From Delphinapterus leucas (lineage: Eukaryota; Chordata; Mammalia; Artiodactyla; Monodontidae), in the NCBI RefSeq assembly GCF_002288925.2, contig NW_022098066.1, positions 81,853,665 to 81,917,664 on the forward strand: DNA of 64,000 nt. Direction: 5' to 3'. Below are positions 35,626 to 47,138 of the stretch, in pieces. The notes below the pieces were generated by a model that did not search any database, was not told where the DNA came from, and saw only the letters and a program-made list of their open reading frames with translations. Position numbers and translations under genes: made by a program. Position 1 is the stretch's first letter. Each line of letters begins with the position of its first letter.

Positions 35626-37644
35626 GGACAGAGCAGGCGAACCGGATAAAAGAAGGGAAGTAAAGCTAGTGTAGTTAGAACACTTAAAGAGTAGTAGAGG
35701 CTGTTTATAGGATTGTGGTGTTTGAAAAGAGGCCCGGGAGGCTAAGCTAGATGTCATTGTTAATGGGTTGATAAAAGGAAAAAGATAAGTGACCATGACC
35801 CTTGTGTTAGATCCTAACTTTTTATTCGGTTAAAAGTTAAAATTGGCTCCTGCATTGTTGGGCTGATGGTCATTTTGAGGCCAAGAAGGGGTCTTAATTT
35901 GGCAGCAAGGATGGGGTGCTTATGCTAAAATTTAGGGACATGCTAAGGAGGTGCCATGTCTAAGGGCAACTGCCTGGCTGACACAGCAGTCACAGTTGCA
36001 CTGTGGGACAGGAGGCCTAAGTGAGCAGGGGTGTGAAGAAGGCCCTCAACACGCTGATTGGAGTAGCAACAATGTGCCCTGGAAAAGATGGCAGCTTCAC
36101 AGGATCAAAAAGGGTTATGGGGCGGGGGTGGTCCCGGTATAGCCTAACTCATGCGCCACTGCAAGGGATCTTGGGAAACTAATGTTAGTTCACAGAGCCA
36201 ATGCCAGAGACATGAGAGAACAGAAAAACAAATGAAAACCTAAAGTCTGTGACCTAGGATGCCACAGCAGTGTCTATTCTGTGTAGTGTACTGACCTCCA
36301 GGAGAGGTAGTGAAAAGAGACAAGAGATTCAGGAACTCTGGAAACAAATTAGACTATACCAGTCTTTGACCAATAAATGAGAAAGGAGACATCTTTATTT
36401 CAATCATATTGGGTAGTTTTACTAGATAGATGTAGGCTTTCTCAATAAAGCACTAAAGAGCTCATCCAACTGAAGAAATTAAAGTCTGAGAAATATTCTC
36501 TTACCCAGGGGTCTCCAAGAACATGGACTCTGACAGTGGGCAGGCTTCGGGCAGACTCCTGAGAGAACTGGACAACCCAGCCACCTCATGTAGCATGTGA
36601 CGGCACCTAGATAGACTTTGCTCTTCTCTTCCCTGTTCCTCAGCCCTCATACCCCTGTCTCCAGCTAGGACTCAGCATGACATCCACTGGGGCTTGGTGA
36701 ACTTCCTAGAAATTCACTCTCTGGAATTCCACTTCTAGATCACAGAACTATGCCTCAGGTACCACGTGTTGAAGGCTCTTCCAATTTGTGTTAAGTCCAT
36801 GACTTTGGTCTCGTTATTCTCTTATGTCAGAGATCAGATAAGAATATCTCAGAACCTCATTGTCTTTTGTGGTGCAAAAGAATAAATAAGCAGCCTTGAA
36901 AATAAGGTTTGAAACCAGAGGAATCATTGGTAAGATAACATCCACTCTCCTAACCACCCCACCACCATCTCATAAATCAGATTTTTTTTTGCATGCTCAG
37001 ACTATCTTGCTGGCTGATGAACATGCAGTAAAATTCCCCAAGTTTCTCTGTAATAACTGTACTTATTATAGGGACTTCTAAGTAGGCATGATGGCCAGGA
37101 AGTCTTTTCAGCCCTGAAATCACCAGGTGGCAGCCTGACTGAGTCATTCCAGACTGGTTTGGGGTAAGAGAAACAAATCACAACAGCATATGGCAAGAAG
37201 GCAATTGGGGATGTAGATAATGGAGTTAGCTTACTTTACAAGAGAATCTAGTATAAGTTCTCCCTGTATACATCTACCTGGGTGATAACTGTACTCTTTT
37301 TTTGGTCCTAGACACATTTGTGTCATTTTTTAAGTTGCCTTTTCCTTCTGAACTCAGAGGGCTAGATCCAAGATCCAGGATCCCAAGGGAGATGAGCAGG
37401 GATGTTATAAAGATAGTGCCAAAGGCTGTTCTCATTGCATCAGAAGTGTGGACAGTGGAATGTCCACAGTCACATGAAGAGATACATATGAAACCTCAGA
37501 AGGGACTTCTCGGCCCCTAAAAATGTCCTCCATTAGAATGCATGGATAAAGAAGGCAGAGAAATCTTCCCCATTGGAAAGTTTCAACAATTGAACAGAAC
37601 ACTGGGTATCTAAAAGATAAGCTTTGTTTTCTGAATAAAGAGGA

Positions 37645-37800
37645 TCGGCTTTGGAGTCACCCCAGGGTCAGGTTGTGTTGATTCAGATTCTGACTCCACT
37701 GTCCTCAAGATGTTTGGCAAGACTCAAAACATTGTTTGTTTCCTCTACTAAATAATAATACCAATCTCCTTGGATTCTCATCATGAAAATTAAACAATAT
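37645..37800 (+). mobile_element. MIR SINE remnant
   Basis: Sense MIR-like: 'atcggctttggagtcacc', 'tcagattctgactccactg', 'aataataccaatctcc'. Confidence 0.55.
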
Positions 37801-39833
37801 GGGGGACTTCTGTTTCCCAATCCAGGAGGTAAGGATCTTGGAAGTTGCCGGTCCATTCCAGCAACAAGTAAAAAGTTGAACAAACTGAAAAATCAACAAC
37901 TTCTCTAGATCCTTCAGAAAAGTGAGGTCACAGGGCACACCACCCCCACCCCCCCAAACTGGAGAGACTGGCAGATACAGAGAATCACAATTTATCTGAG
38001 CAGAAATCTATGAGCAGAAGCCTCAGTGAAAACCAGCCCTGGCATCAGAAAACCTGAACTGTAACTGATGAATTGCTGGAGGCTAGGTGTGGACACGTCT
38101 GAGAGTTAAAAAACTCTGGGGGCACCCAGTCAGAGGAGGACCCCCCCACCCAATACTTTTGTTTTACTTACAGGAACTCTACTAGGTTCTCACAGTGAAC
38201 ATCAGAGAAAAAAATCCCTAGAGCTTCTAGCAGGGGGAGGGGGACAATAACCATGTTGATATACGCCAGTGCATGCTGTTCTTAACAAGGCCTGCCCTCA
38301 AAAGAAACCACTTTACCAGACCCTCACCTACTAGGGTTTTATCAGAGCCCAACCAACTTGGGAGACCGGAAATACCCAACTCCTGCCCCCTCTAGCAATC
38401 CTGTCCCACTTTAGCGGGGAAGGGGGGATTGAGAAGTAAAGTTCACAGTCCAGGGGCACAGGCTCACCAAAAGACCAAGATTAATCATAGGACTGTAGAA
38501 CACTTCCCCAACACACACCCTTCCACCACATCACTACAGGCCTATGGACCAGAGTTCTTCTAACCCAGTACGTCGTGTCTGGCTTTAAACAAAAAATTAC
38601 AAGGCAAAAAAATACAGTTTGAAAAGACAGAAAAAGCCTCAGAACCAGACTCAGATATGGCAGGGATGTTGGATTTATCAAGCCAGGAATCTAAAACAGC
38701 TCTGATTCATACACTAAACGATCGAATGCGCCAAGTAGACAACATGCAAAAGCAGATGGGCTTTGTAAACAGAGAGATGGAAATTCTAAGAAAGAATCAA
38801 AAAGAAATGCTGGAGATCAAAAACACTGTAATGGAAATAAAGAATGCCTTTAATGGGCTCTTTAGCAGAATGGACATGGCTGAGGAGAGAATCTCTGAGT
38901 TTGAAGATATGTCAGTAGTAACTTCCAAAACTAAAAACAAAGAGAAAAAATATTGGAAAAAAACCCAGGACAGAATATCCCTGAATTGTGGTACAACTAT
39001 AAAAGGTGTATTATATGAGTAATGTGAATATAAGAGAGAGAAGGAAGAGAGAAAGGAAGAGAAGAAATATTTGAAGCAATAATGATGAAGGATTTCCCTC
39101 AAATTAATGTCAGACACCAAACCCCAGTTCCAGGAAGGTCAGAGAACACCAAGCAGGCATATTATCTTCAAATTACAGAAAATCAAAGACTAAAAAAAAA
39201 GTCTTGAACGAAGCCAGAGAGAAAAAAAAGCACACTACCTATAGAGGAGCAAAGATAAGAATTACATCCTTCTCAGAAACCACGTAAGCAAGAAGAGAGT
39301 GGAGTGAAATATTCAAGGTGTTGAGAGAAAAAAAGAACACCAACATAGAATTCTGTATTCTGTGAAATTGCCTTTTTAAACTGAAGAGAAATAAACACTT
39401 TCTTAGACAAACAAAAATTGAGAGCATTTGTTACCAGTAACCCTACGCTGCAAGAAATGTTGAAAAAAGCTCCTCAGAGAAAGAGAAAATTGTATAGGTC
39501 AGAAACTTAGATCTACACAAAGAAAGAGCATTAGAGAAGGAATATGTGAAGTTAAAAACTCTTATTTTTCTTATTCTCAGTTGATCTAACAGATAAGATC
39601 CTGTTCAAAATAATAAAGTAACAATTATATATGTATATTTTATGTATATGCCTATATATAAGTGAAATGAATGACAACAATGATAAAAGAGATAGGAGGG
39701 AGGAACTAGGGATATTTTGTTATTATAAGATACTCACACTACCCGTGAAGTGGTATAGTGTTATTTGAAAGTGAACCTGGATTCATTGTAAATGTATATT
39801 GCAAACTCTAGGGCAACCACTTAAAAGAGAAGG
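37801..39833 (+). mobile_element. HAL1/L1M-type LINE with decayed ORF1
   Basis: The frame at 38657-39022 encodes an ORF1p-like coiled coil (MRQVDNMQKQMG..., RKNQKEMLEIKNTVMEIKNA, MDMAEERISEFEDMS). Beyond a stop, 39100-39480 still translates in pieces to the RNA-binding half (compare 'aaattacagaaaatcaaag', 'gaagagagtggagtgaaata'). 39720-39830 resembles the inter-ORF or 3' region of old L1M/HAL1 elements. No ORF2 is seen, which fits the half-L1 (HAL1) class, but the name is an inference. Confidence 0.65.
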
Positions 39834-41130
39834 ATGATTGACATCCTAAGAAAGGAGAGAGACGTTCACAGAAAGAGAGACAAAATGAAAAGGCAGAGGA
39901 CTTTGTACCACATGAAGGAACAAGATAAAACCCCAGAAAAACAACTAAATAAAGTGGAGATAGGCAACCTTCCAGAAAAAGAATTCAGAATAATGATAGT
40001 TAAGATGATCCAGGACCTCGGAAAAAGAATGGAGGCAAAGATTGAGAAGATGCAAGAAATGTTTAACAAAGACCTAGAAGAATTAAAGCACAAACAAACA
40101 GAGACGAACAATACAATAACTGAAATGAAAAATACACTAGAAGGAATCAATAGCAGAATAATTGAGACAGAAGAACAGATAAGTGACCTGGAAGACAGAA
40201 TGGTGGCATTCACTGTCGTGGATAAAGAATAAAGAAAATAAACAAGAATGAAAATAATAAAGAAAAAAATAATGAATAAAGAAAGAAAGAAAAGAAAGAG
40301 AAAAGAAAAAGAATGAAAAGAAATGAAGACAGCCTAAGAGACCTCTGGGACAACATTATACACAACAACATTCGCATTATAGGGGTCCCAGAAGGAGGAG
40401 AGAGAGAGAGAGAGGACCTGAGAAAATATTTGAAGAGATAATAGTCGAAAAGTTCCCTAACATGGGAAAGGAAATAGCCACCCAAGTCCAGGAAGCACAG
40501 AGAGTCCAAGGCAGGATAAACCCAAGGAGAAACACTCCGAGACACATAGTAATCAAATTGACAAAAATTAAAGACAAAGAAAAATTATTGAAAGCAATAA
40601 GGGAAAAAGGACAAATAACATACAAGGGAACTCCCATAAGGTTAACAGCTGATTTCTCAGCAGAAACTCCACAAGCCAGAAGGGAGTGGCACGATATATT
40701 TAAGGTGATGAAAGGGAAGAAACTACAACCAAGATTACTCTACCCAGCAAGGATCTCATTCAGATTCAACGGAGAAATCAAAAGCTTTACAGACAAGCAA
40801 AAGCAGAATTCAGCACCACCAAACCAGGTCTACAACAAATGCTAAAGGAACTTCTCTAAGTGGGAAACACAAGAGAAGGAAAGGACCTACAAAAACAAAC
40901 CCATAACAATTAAGAAAATGGTAATAGGAACATACATATCAATAATTACCTTAAATGTAGAAGGATTAAATGCTCCAACAAAAAGACATAGACTGGCTGA
41001 ATGGTTACAAAAACAAGAAGCATATCGCTGTCTACAAGAGACTCACTTCAGACCTAGGGACACATACAGACGGAAAGTGAGGGGATGGAAAAAGATATTC
41101 CATGCAAATGGAAATCAAAAGAAAGCTGGA
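39834..41130 (+). mobile_element. Younger artiodactyl-type L1: broken ORF1 plus start of ORF2
   Basis: 39882-40231 encodes the L1 ORF1p N-terminus (EQDKTPEKQLNKVEIGNLPE, MIQDLGKRMEAKIEKMQE, EEQISDLEDRM). A purine-rich simple-repeat insertion at about 40228-40325 breaks the frame. ORF1 then resumes at about 40321, and 40462-40845 encodes the RNA-binding half (MGKEIATQVQEAQRV, NTPRHIVIKLTKIKDKEKLL, ADFSAETPQARREWHDIFKV, LYPARISFRFNGE), ending with a frameshift. ORF2 starts at 40918 (SIITLNVEGLNAPTKRHRLA, endonuclease domain) and is cut off by the SINE at 41131. Inactive. Confidence 0.9.
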
Positions 41131-41361
41131 GGGCTTCCCTGGTGGCACAGTGGTTGAGAGTCTGCCTGCCGATGCAGGGGATGCGGGTTCGTGCCCCGGC
41201 CCGGGAAGATCCCACATGCCGCGGAGCGGCTGGGCCCGTGAGCCATGGTCCCTGAGCCTGCGTGTCCGGAGCCTGTGCTCCGCAACGGGAGAGGCCACAA
41301 CAGTGAGAGGCCCGCGTACCGCAAAAAAAATAAAAAATAAAAATAAATAAAATAAATAAAA
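41131..41361 (+). mobile_element. Young CHR-type SINE at an L1 breakpoint
   Basis: Complete sense element with an A-rich (AAATA)n tail. The left flank is L1 ORF2, but the right flank is not the next part of that L1 and no target-site duplication is visible, which suggests a deletion at the junction after insertion. Confidence 0.9.
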
Positions 41362-41575
41362 GTTGCCCAGAGCTGGGGAGTGGGAATGAGGAGTGGCTGC
41401 TAATGGGCGCAAGAGATCTTTTGGGGGAGATAGAAATGTTCCAAAATAGGACAATGGTGATGGTTATACAAGTCCATAATTTTACTTAAAATAGTTGAAT
41501 TGTATGCTTAAAACAAGTTAATTTTATGGCATGTAAATTGTATCTCAGTAAAGATGTTTGGAAATAAAAGAAAGG
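41362..41575 (+). mobile_element. L1M-type 3' end
   Basis: Old L1 tail: 'gaatgaggagtggctgctaa', 'gtgatggttatacaag', 'gaattgtatgcttaaaac', 'gtaaattgtatctcagtaaa'. May be the 3' end of the HAL1/L1M element at 37801-39833. Confidence 0.65.
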
Positions 41576-42094
41576 TGATGTTGTGGTCCCCATCTGCCTT
41601 CCCCTTTATTTTATTTCTCACTGTCTGTAGAGTTTATTGGTTCCACTCAGAGGCGCTGAACTCTTGTTCTGTTGGCTCTTTGGCTGAAGGCAATTCCCAG
41701 AGAGATACTAGCTGAAATCTACCAGCCTCCAGCATTCCCAGCAGCTGGGGGAATGAGTACAAACGCCAGCCTCGAAGAGGACAGGGGATGTATATGGTTC
41801 ACTTACAGCATTGCTAGAGCAGGCAAAGCTGTATGATGCACTTTAGTGGCCTCAGATAGGCTCTACGGGTCTCAGCAAGACAAGGGCCTTTAGTTAGTGC
41901 TGATAGCTTCAGGGAACAAGATGCTATAACTTAGTGACTAGGGTCAACCTTTCCTAAGCAAGTGTGTTTGAGGCATTGGGAGTCAGGTCCCTAGTGGGAA
42001 GAGGAGAATGTCTATAACATGGGGAGAGGAAGAGACCTGGAGTAGGGGGTCAAACCCGCTCTTTGTAAAGCATTACTCCCAACAACTGATGGAA
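41576..42094. other. Non-coding stretch, nothing recognised
   Basis: No gene, clear repeat or long open frame seen. Confidence 0.5.
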
Positions 42095-42925
42095 ACGTGA
42101 AAAATTCTTTTCAAGAGCATGCAGCATTTCACCAAGATAGACCATTTTTGCCGGACCACGAAACAAGTTTCAATAAATATCTAAAAATCAAAGTCAAACA
42201 GAGTATATGCTCTGGCCACAATAGTATTATATTAGAAATTGATAACAACAAGATACCTAAAAAATCCCCAATTTTAGAAATTAAACAACATGCTCTGAGT
42301 AACGCACACATCAAAGAAGAAATCACAGGTAAGTTAGAAAAATATTTTTACCTGAATGATGACAAAATTCTAATACATCAAAACTGTTGGATGCAGCTAA
42401 CACAATGCTTAGAGGGAAATTTGCAGCTCTAAATGCAAATGCACATTGTCAAAAAGAAGAAATCAAGTATCCAATCTTTGACCATAAGAAACTTGAAAAA
42501 GAAGTGTAAATTAAACCCAGAGTAAATATAAGCAAGCAAATAATTAAAACAAAAAAAAACTGATGAAAGCAAATGGATAGACAGTAAAGGAATACAATAG
42601 TGAATTTTTCTGTATTCAGTGTACAAAAGTTAATTTTAAATGGATTCTATATTTAAATACATACCCAGAACCATAAATTTAGAAGAAAAATTAGGAGAGT
42701 ATCTATCCACTAAATATCAGAGTGTCGTTTCTGGGGTAGATTGGAAGGATGGGAATTGACTGGAAAGGGGTAGGAAAGAGTTTTCTGCAGGGAGGAAAAT
42801 GTTGTATATTTTGTTTTGGGTGGTTTATTACATCGGTGTACATAATTGTAACGGTTCATTGAACTAACACTTAAGATGTAGATATTTTAACACACGTAAA
42901 TTACACCTCAATTTTTTGACAGTAT
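42095..42925 (+). mobile_element. L1M-type ORF2 fragment and 3' end
   Basis: 42097-42432 translates to a decayed L1M-type fragment ('caagatagaccatttttgcc', 'gaaattaaacaacatgctc', 'atcaaagaagaaatcacag', 'cttagagggaaatttgcag'). About 42780-42925 resembles an L1M 3' end ('acataattgtaacggttc', 'cgtaaattacacctcaat'). Whether these are one element is uncertain. Confidence 0.6.
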
Positions 42926-43768
42926 CTTGCGAAGCTTATGGCGGTGGTATCTGGGCATCTCTGGGCACAGGCTTCTGAAGCATACGGGCATCTTCAGTTC
43001 AAGAATCTACTGAGAGTGGTTTTGCAGCCAAAATCTGGGGTGAGTGCAAACATTCCTAATAAAAGCTACGGTGGCCCACAGCTACAGATCTCTACTGTTG
43101 GAGGACAGAGGGAAGAAAAAGTGCCCATCCAACTGAGAAGACATCTTGAAAAGGAAAAATGAGGCAGGCAGCTCCATGTAATCAATGGATCGGTTTATTA
43201 GATTGTAACTTACAGAGTAGGGTTTGGTAAACAATGATCCAGAGGCATTCACAGCTGCACTGCTGAGGGCCATCAGGACAACTTTATAACTAACCTAGGG
43301 CATGAGGGTCAGCGCTTGGAAGCAGGACGTGCATTCCTACATTAATATTTATGAAGGGGTAACTAGTCTCATGGGCACCGAGAATACATCAGCAAAGGTT
43401 TTCATCATTGTCTGGGGACTAACAGAGCATAGAGGCCACCTGGCTCTAATAGTTATTAAACAAAATCTATTAATATCTATTACAAAGCCCTTGAGGACAG
43501 AGAAGTAATTCACTGCACAGTTCTGAGTAGGGTCAGTGAAAGGACAGGAAAAACTGTAAGGGACCAAGATGGTGTTAGTTAAGCTAACAGCCATACACCT
43601 ACTCTCGTTGTACAGGTCCTAGAACTAGGTGGTTATCACCAGATAGCTTCCCTTCAATGGTGCTCTTCCTCCAGAAACCCAGAGCTCTCCAGGGGGAAGT
43701 CGAAATTGAGGCTCCAGATATATTGGGTGGGAAAGAAAATTGCCTTCCATAGTGAAGGCACCCTCCAC

Positions 43769-43793
43769 CGCCCCGCCCCGCCCTGCCCCGCCC
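43769..43793. promoter_or_regulatory. Cluster of GC boxes (CCGCCC repeats)
   Basis: Four overlapping CCGCCC/CTGCCC units about 370 bp upstream of the inferred HSD3B start site. They could bind Sp/KLF factors or be a simple C-rich repeat. Confidence 0.35.
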
Positions 43794-43941
43794 AGATGTA
43801 TTTACTGCACAAGGCAGCAATTCACACTGTGCTGGGAGATTTCTCCCGGTCAGGCTTAACTTTACAGACTGTGGATCCCAGACAGTGGACACTGACCTCC
43901 ACGAGTCCTGTTGAGGGTAGAACCGAGAATCTTTATCACAC

Positions 43942-43997
43942 TGTGGCCTTGAAGCTTGCTTTCTCTTCTTGTGGCCTTGAAGCTTGCTTTCTCTTCT
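43942..43997. repeat. 28-bp perfect tandem duplication
   Basis: Unit 43942-43969 (starting TGTGGCCTTGAAGCTTGC) is repeated exactly at 43970-43997, about 155 bp upstream of the inferred HSD3B transcription start. Confidence 0.95.
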
Positions 43998-44087
43998 TGT
44001 GCTTTGGAGGAATGAGAGATACAAGTTAAAAGTTCACCACTTTTTGATGAAGTGACCAGGGGTGAGCAATGAGTATGGAGTAAGAGT

Positions 44088-44096
44088 TCAAGGTGA
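44088..44096 (+). promoter_or_regulatory. NR5A (SF-1/LRH-1)-type half site TCAAGGTGA
   Basis: TCAAGGTGA fits the NR5A monomer consensus YCAAGGYCA except one base and lies at about -65 to -57 from the inferred start site. From memory, human HSD3B2 has an SF-1 site TCAAGGTAA at almost the same distance. An AP-1-like TGAGTCA is at 44104-44110. Confidence 0.6.
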
Positions 44097-44122
44097 AGTG
44101 GGCTGAGTCAGAGGCAACAGCA

Positions 44123-44130
44123 CATAAAGG
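44123..44130 (+). promoter_or_regulatory. HSD3B: HSD3B TATA-like box (CATAAAGG)
   Basis: Lies about 30 bp before the inferred start near 44153, consistent with a TATA-type steroidogenic promoter. Confidence 0.55.
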
Positions 44131-44152
44131 TCCCTCCAGTCCTGTCTTTGGG

Positions 44153-44205
44153 AGATAAGGAGACCAGAACCCCGCTCTCTCATCTGGCTTGCAACAATCT
44201 AACAG
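44153..44205 (+). other. HSD3B: HSD3B non-coding exon 1 (inferred)
   Basis: Placed by gene structure: donor AACAG|GTTAGA at 44206, intron 1 of 122 bp, and acceptor CTTTTAG at 44327. As I recall, human HSD3B genes have a ~53-bp untranslated exon 1 and a ~130-bp first intron, which fits. The exact 5' end is inferred. Confidence 0.55.
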
Positions 44206-44327
44206 GTTAGAGCTTTTTCATTTTCTTTCAGCTACTCCTGGGAGGGGGTGCATGGGATTTTTGCAAAAATGGAGTAGAAGGAACAGTGGGTTTTTATGAG
44301 CAGGTAATCACTTGACATTTCTTTTAG

Positions 44328-44559
44328 GCTCTCTCCTGTGTCAACCTCTCATCCAAACTGCTCTCCAGGGTTTTCTGGTTCCTGGCAAGTGTTTCTCGGT
44401 GCCCAGGTTTGGCCATGGCAGGGTGGAGCTGCCTTGTGACAGGAGGAGGAGGGTTTCTGGGTCAGAGGATCGTCCACTTGTTGGTAGAGGAGAAGGAGCT
44501 GCAGGAGATCCGGGTGCTGGACAAAGTCTTCAGACCAGAGGTTCGGGAGGAATTTTCTA
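44328..44559 (+). CDS. HSD3B: HSD3B exon 2 with start codon (coding part 44415-44559)
   Basis: Acceptor CTTTTAG ends at 44327. The first 87 bases are 5' UTR, including 'ggttcctggcaagtgtttc' as in other HSD3B leaders. The ATG at 44415 (context GGCCATGG) opens [20 protein letters not shown] and runs to EEFS, phase 1, before donor GTAAGT. Its 232 bases agree with the human exon 2 size. Confidence 0.93.
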
Positions 44560-45032
44560 GTAAGTGAACTTGAGTCGTGGGTGTGTAGCTCCATTTTAAA
44601 CCCTGCGTAGGTGTGGGGAGGGGGTTCTTGTCTAGCAATTTAAGGAAAGTTGTAGTCAAATCAAGGCTAATCCCATGTTATCAGAAAGGGGATTACAGAT
44701 GGGGTAATACCACGGTGTAATCACAGATGGTGTCAGGAGATGATTCTGGTCCTGACCCAGGATTAGAGAGGGTGGCTGTAGACCAGCCACTTCAGCCTCT
44801 GTTCTTCTCATCCAGAAAGTCATGTTTCAGTTTTCTCCCTTGTCAACAAGTCTTCAATGTTCTGATGATTTTTGACTTGTCACTTGCTATATACCATCTG
44901 CAAAGGGCGAGCAAGTGCCATTAACCTGGAGACCCCACAGCGGGTCCCTGCCCCTTGATTGCTCTGGTCTTTCTGTGGCTTCACTGAGCAACTCCAGTGA
45001 AGGTGAAATAGAAGGAAGAGAAGGTGAAGCGA

Positions 45033-45068
<36 letters not shown>

Positions 45069-47107
45069 ATTCGAGACGGAGCAGGAGAGAGGGGAGTGCA
45101 GAGCATGCACAGGCCTGCAGCAAGGAAGCCAGAAACAGAACAACAGGCAGCATGAGCGCGGACACACCTCGCGTGGATTCCCTGTACATCTCTTTTTATC
45201 ATTCGCCTCTCTCCTCATCACCACAAGGAAGTGACTGCAGGATCTGCTGTAGCACCTCACGTCTCTCTTTCCAGATTGCTGCCCATGGTGCCAATGCAAA
45301 AGCTTGATTTATAGTGTATTTTCCAACCTGTTTCGCCCCCCAGATCCTCAAAATAACCCTGTGAGGAAGGTAGGAGAGGGGTAACACCCATCCGGACAAT
45401 GAGGAAATTGAGGTCCACAAAGGTAAAGTGACTTGCTACCCGGATTAATGGGTAGCAGAGCTTAGACTAGAACTCCAATCACATGGCCCTAAGGCTGACT
45501 CTTGGCAAAGTGAATCCTCAGTTTCTGCCATTTCCCCCTTATGCGCCCCCAAACCAATTCTCTGTCCTCCTCCCCAGCCCCAGTGGACTGGCCGTCTACA
45601 TGCAGGCCCTGGCTGCCCAGAGGACCCCTCTCCCCACACAAAGCCCCCCCTCCCCAGCCCGCTCTCCTGGACCCTGCCCATCGCTCTGTTCTCCTTTCCT
45701 CTCCCCTGACCTCTGCAAACATCCTATTTCCTCTATCCTCTGCTTCAACAGCGTCTCTGATTTTTTTTTTTTAATTCACAACTGATCAACATCAACCCTT
45801 TGTAATCCCTACATCTCAGCAATATTGGCAGTCTGACAACTTATGCCCAGAGAGGGCGATGATCAACCTAAGAGGAACATCTCCCCAATGTGAATAAGTC
45901 AGGCGCTGTCATGGGTGGGGCAGGGGCCTCTGTCAGGATAATAACAGAGACCGCTCACGGTGTTCTTTCTGTGCCAGGCACTGCGCTAAGTGTTTTACAT
46001 GTGTCAACTCATTTGTTCCTCATCACAATCCTCTGGGATGGGTAACAGTGTCCTCCTTTCTTTAAAGATGAGAATACAAGCACAGAAGAATCCAGTCCAT
46101 TCAGGCTGCTGCAACAAAATACCACAGGCTGGGTAGCTTATAATCAGAGATGTACTGCTCACAGTTCTGGAGTCTGGAAGTCCAAAATCAAGGCAGGGTC
46201 AAGTCCTGGTGAGAGCTCTCTTCCGGGGTTCATAGCCTACACCTTCTCACATGGTGGAAGGGGCGAGGGATGTCTCTGGGGTCTCTTCTATATGAACACT
46301 AATCCCATTTGTGAGGGCTCTACCCTCATGACCTAATCACCACCCAGAGATCCCCCCAACTCCTAACACCATCACATTGGCATTAGGATTTCAACAAATG
46401 GATTTGAGGGGACACAAATATGCAGACGTTGCAGAGGTTCATTAACTCGTTCAAGGTCCCCCACCTGGAAAATGGCAAAGCTGGATTTGAACCCAGGCGG
46501 TCTGGCTGCAGCGTCTGTGCTCTTAACCACTAGTTTGTCTAGTAGCTTCTCTCTGGGCCTCCCTCCAATCCAGTTCGCACCACGTAAGCGACTGCATATT
46601 CAGTCTATGCAAAACACTGGCCAAGTCCCACAGAGCCTTGGAGGAGGAAGCCAGGGCTCCACCGCCGAGGCATACACAGCGCCCTCTGCTGTTCTCTCTG
46701 CGGCCCTGCATACTAATGGGTAAGAGGTCTTTCCTCCCTTGGCCTTGGGCTTCAGGGCATAGCAATTCCTTTGAGCCACTCTGCTGAAGTTAGCCTTGAA
46801 AGAGAGGCAGAGTAAGGGAGGGGCAGGGCAGACGTGCGGACACAATCAGAAAATTCCACTCTGCGGCTAATTCCTCTGCCTTTCTCTCACTTCGTGGCCT
46901 TTTTGGAGTGGAAGCATTGGGGCGGAGCTAATTTTGCAGAGGCTTAAGGAGAGCAGGCTTAAGGTTCTTCCAAGTTGTAACCCCAGGAGGAAATTCTGCA
47001 GCCCTGAACTTTTCACTCTGAGTTTCTCTCTCACTCTTCTCTGCCGTCCATTGCCAATTTCATTTAAATTGACGTCCTGCAAGCGAGGCTTGAAGCCGGG
47101 GCGGGGT

Positions 47108-47138
<31 letters not shown>

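Larger units (their letters stand above)
33825..37645. other. Intergenic stretch between HAO2 and the L1 complex
   Basis: No gene recognised. Contains a possible MIR or L2 tail before a GGAT microsatellite, copy 2 of the direct duplication, and otherwise apparently unique AT-rich DNA. Open frames here are short and unrelated to known proteins. Confidence 0.5.
42926..44122. other. Upstream flank of HSD3B
   Basis: No gene seen. Holds a C/G-rich tract of GC-box motifs (43769-43793), a 28-bp tandem duplication (43942-43997) and the promoter elements listed separately. Confidence 0.55.

Noticed and set aside
44880..45307. Three overlapping 100-140-codon frames near the GT/GA repeat as a coding exon
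   Set aside because: They contain microsatellite translations (THTHTH, VCVCVC) and have no similarity to known proteins; the region is HSD3B intron 2.
46090..46430. Intact endogenous retrovirus
   Set aside because: Only a solo, decayed LTR-like sequence is present; no internal genes or second LTR.
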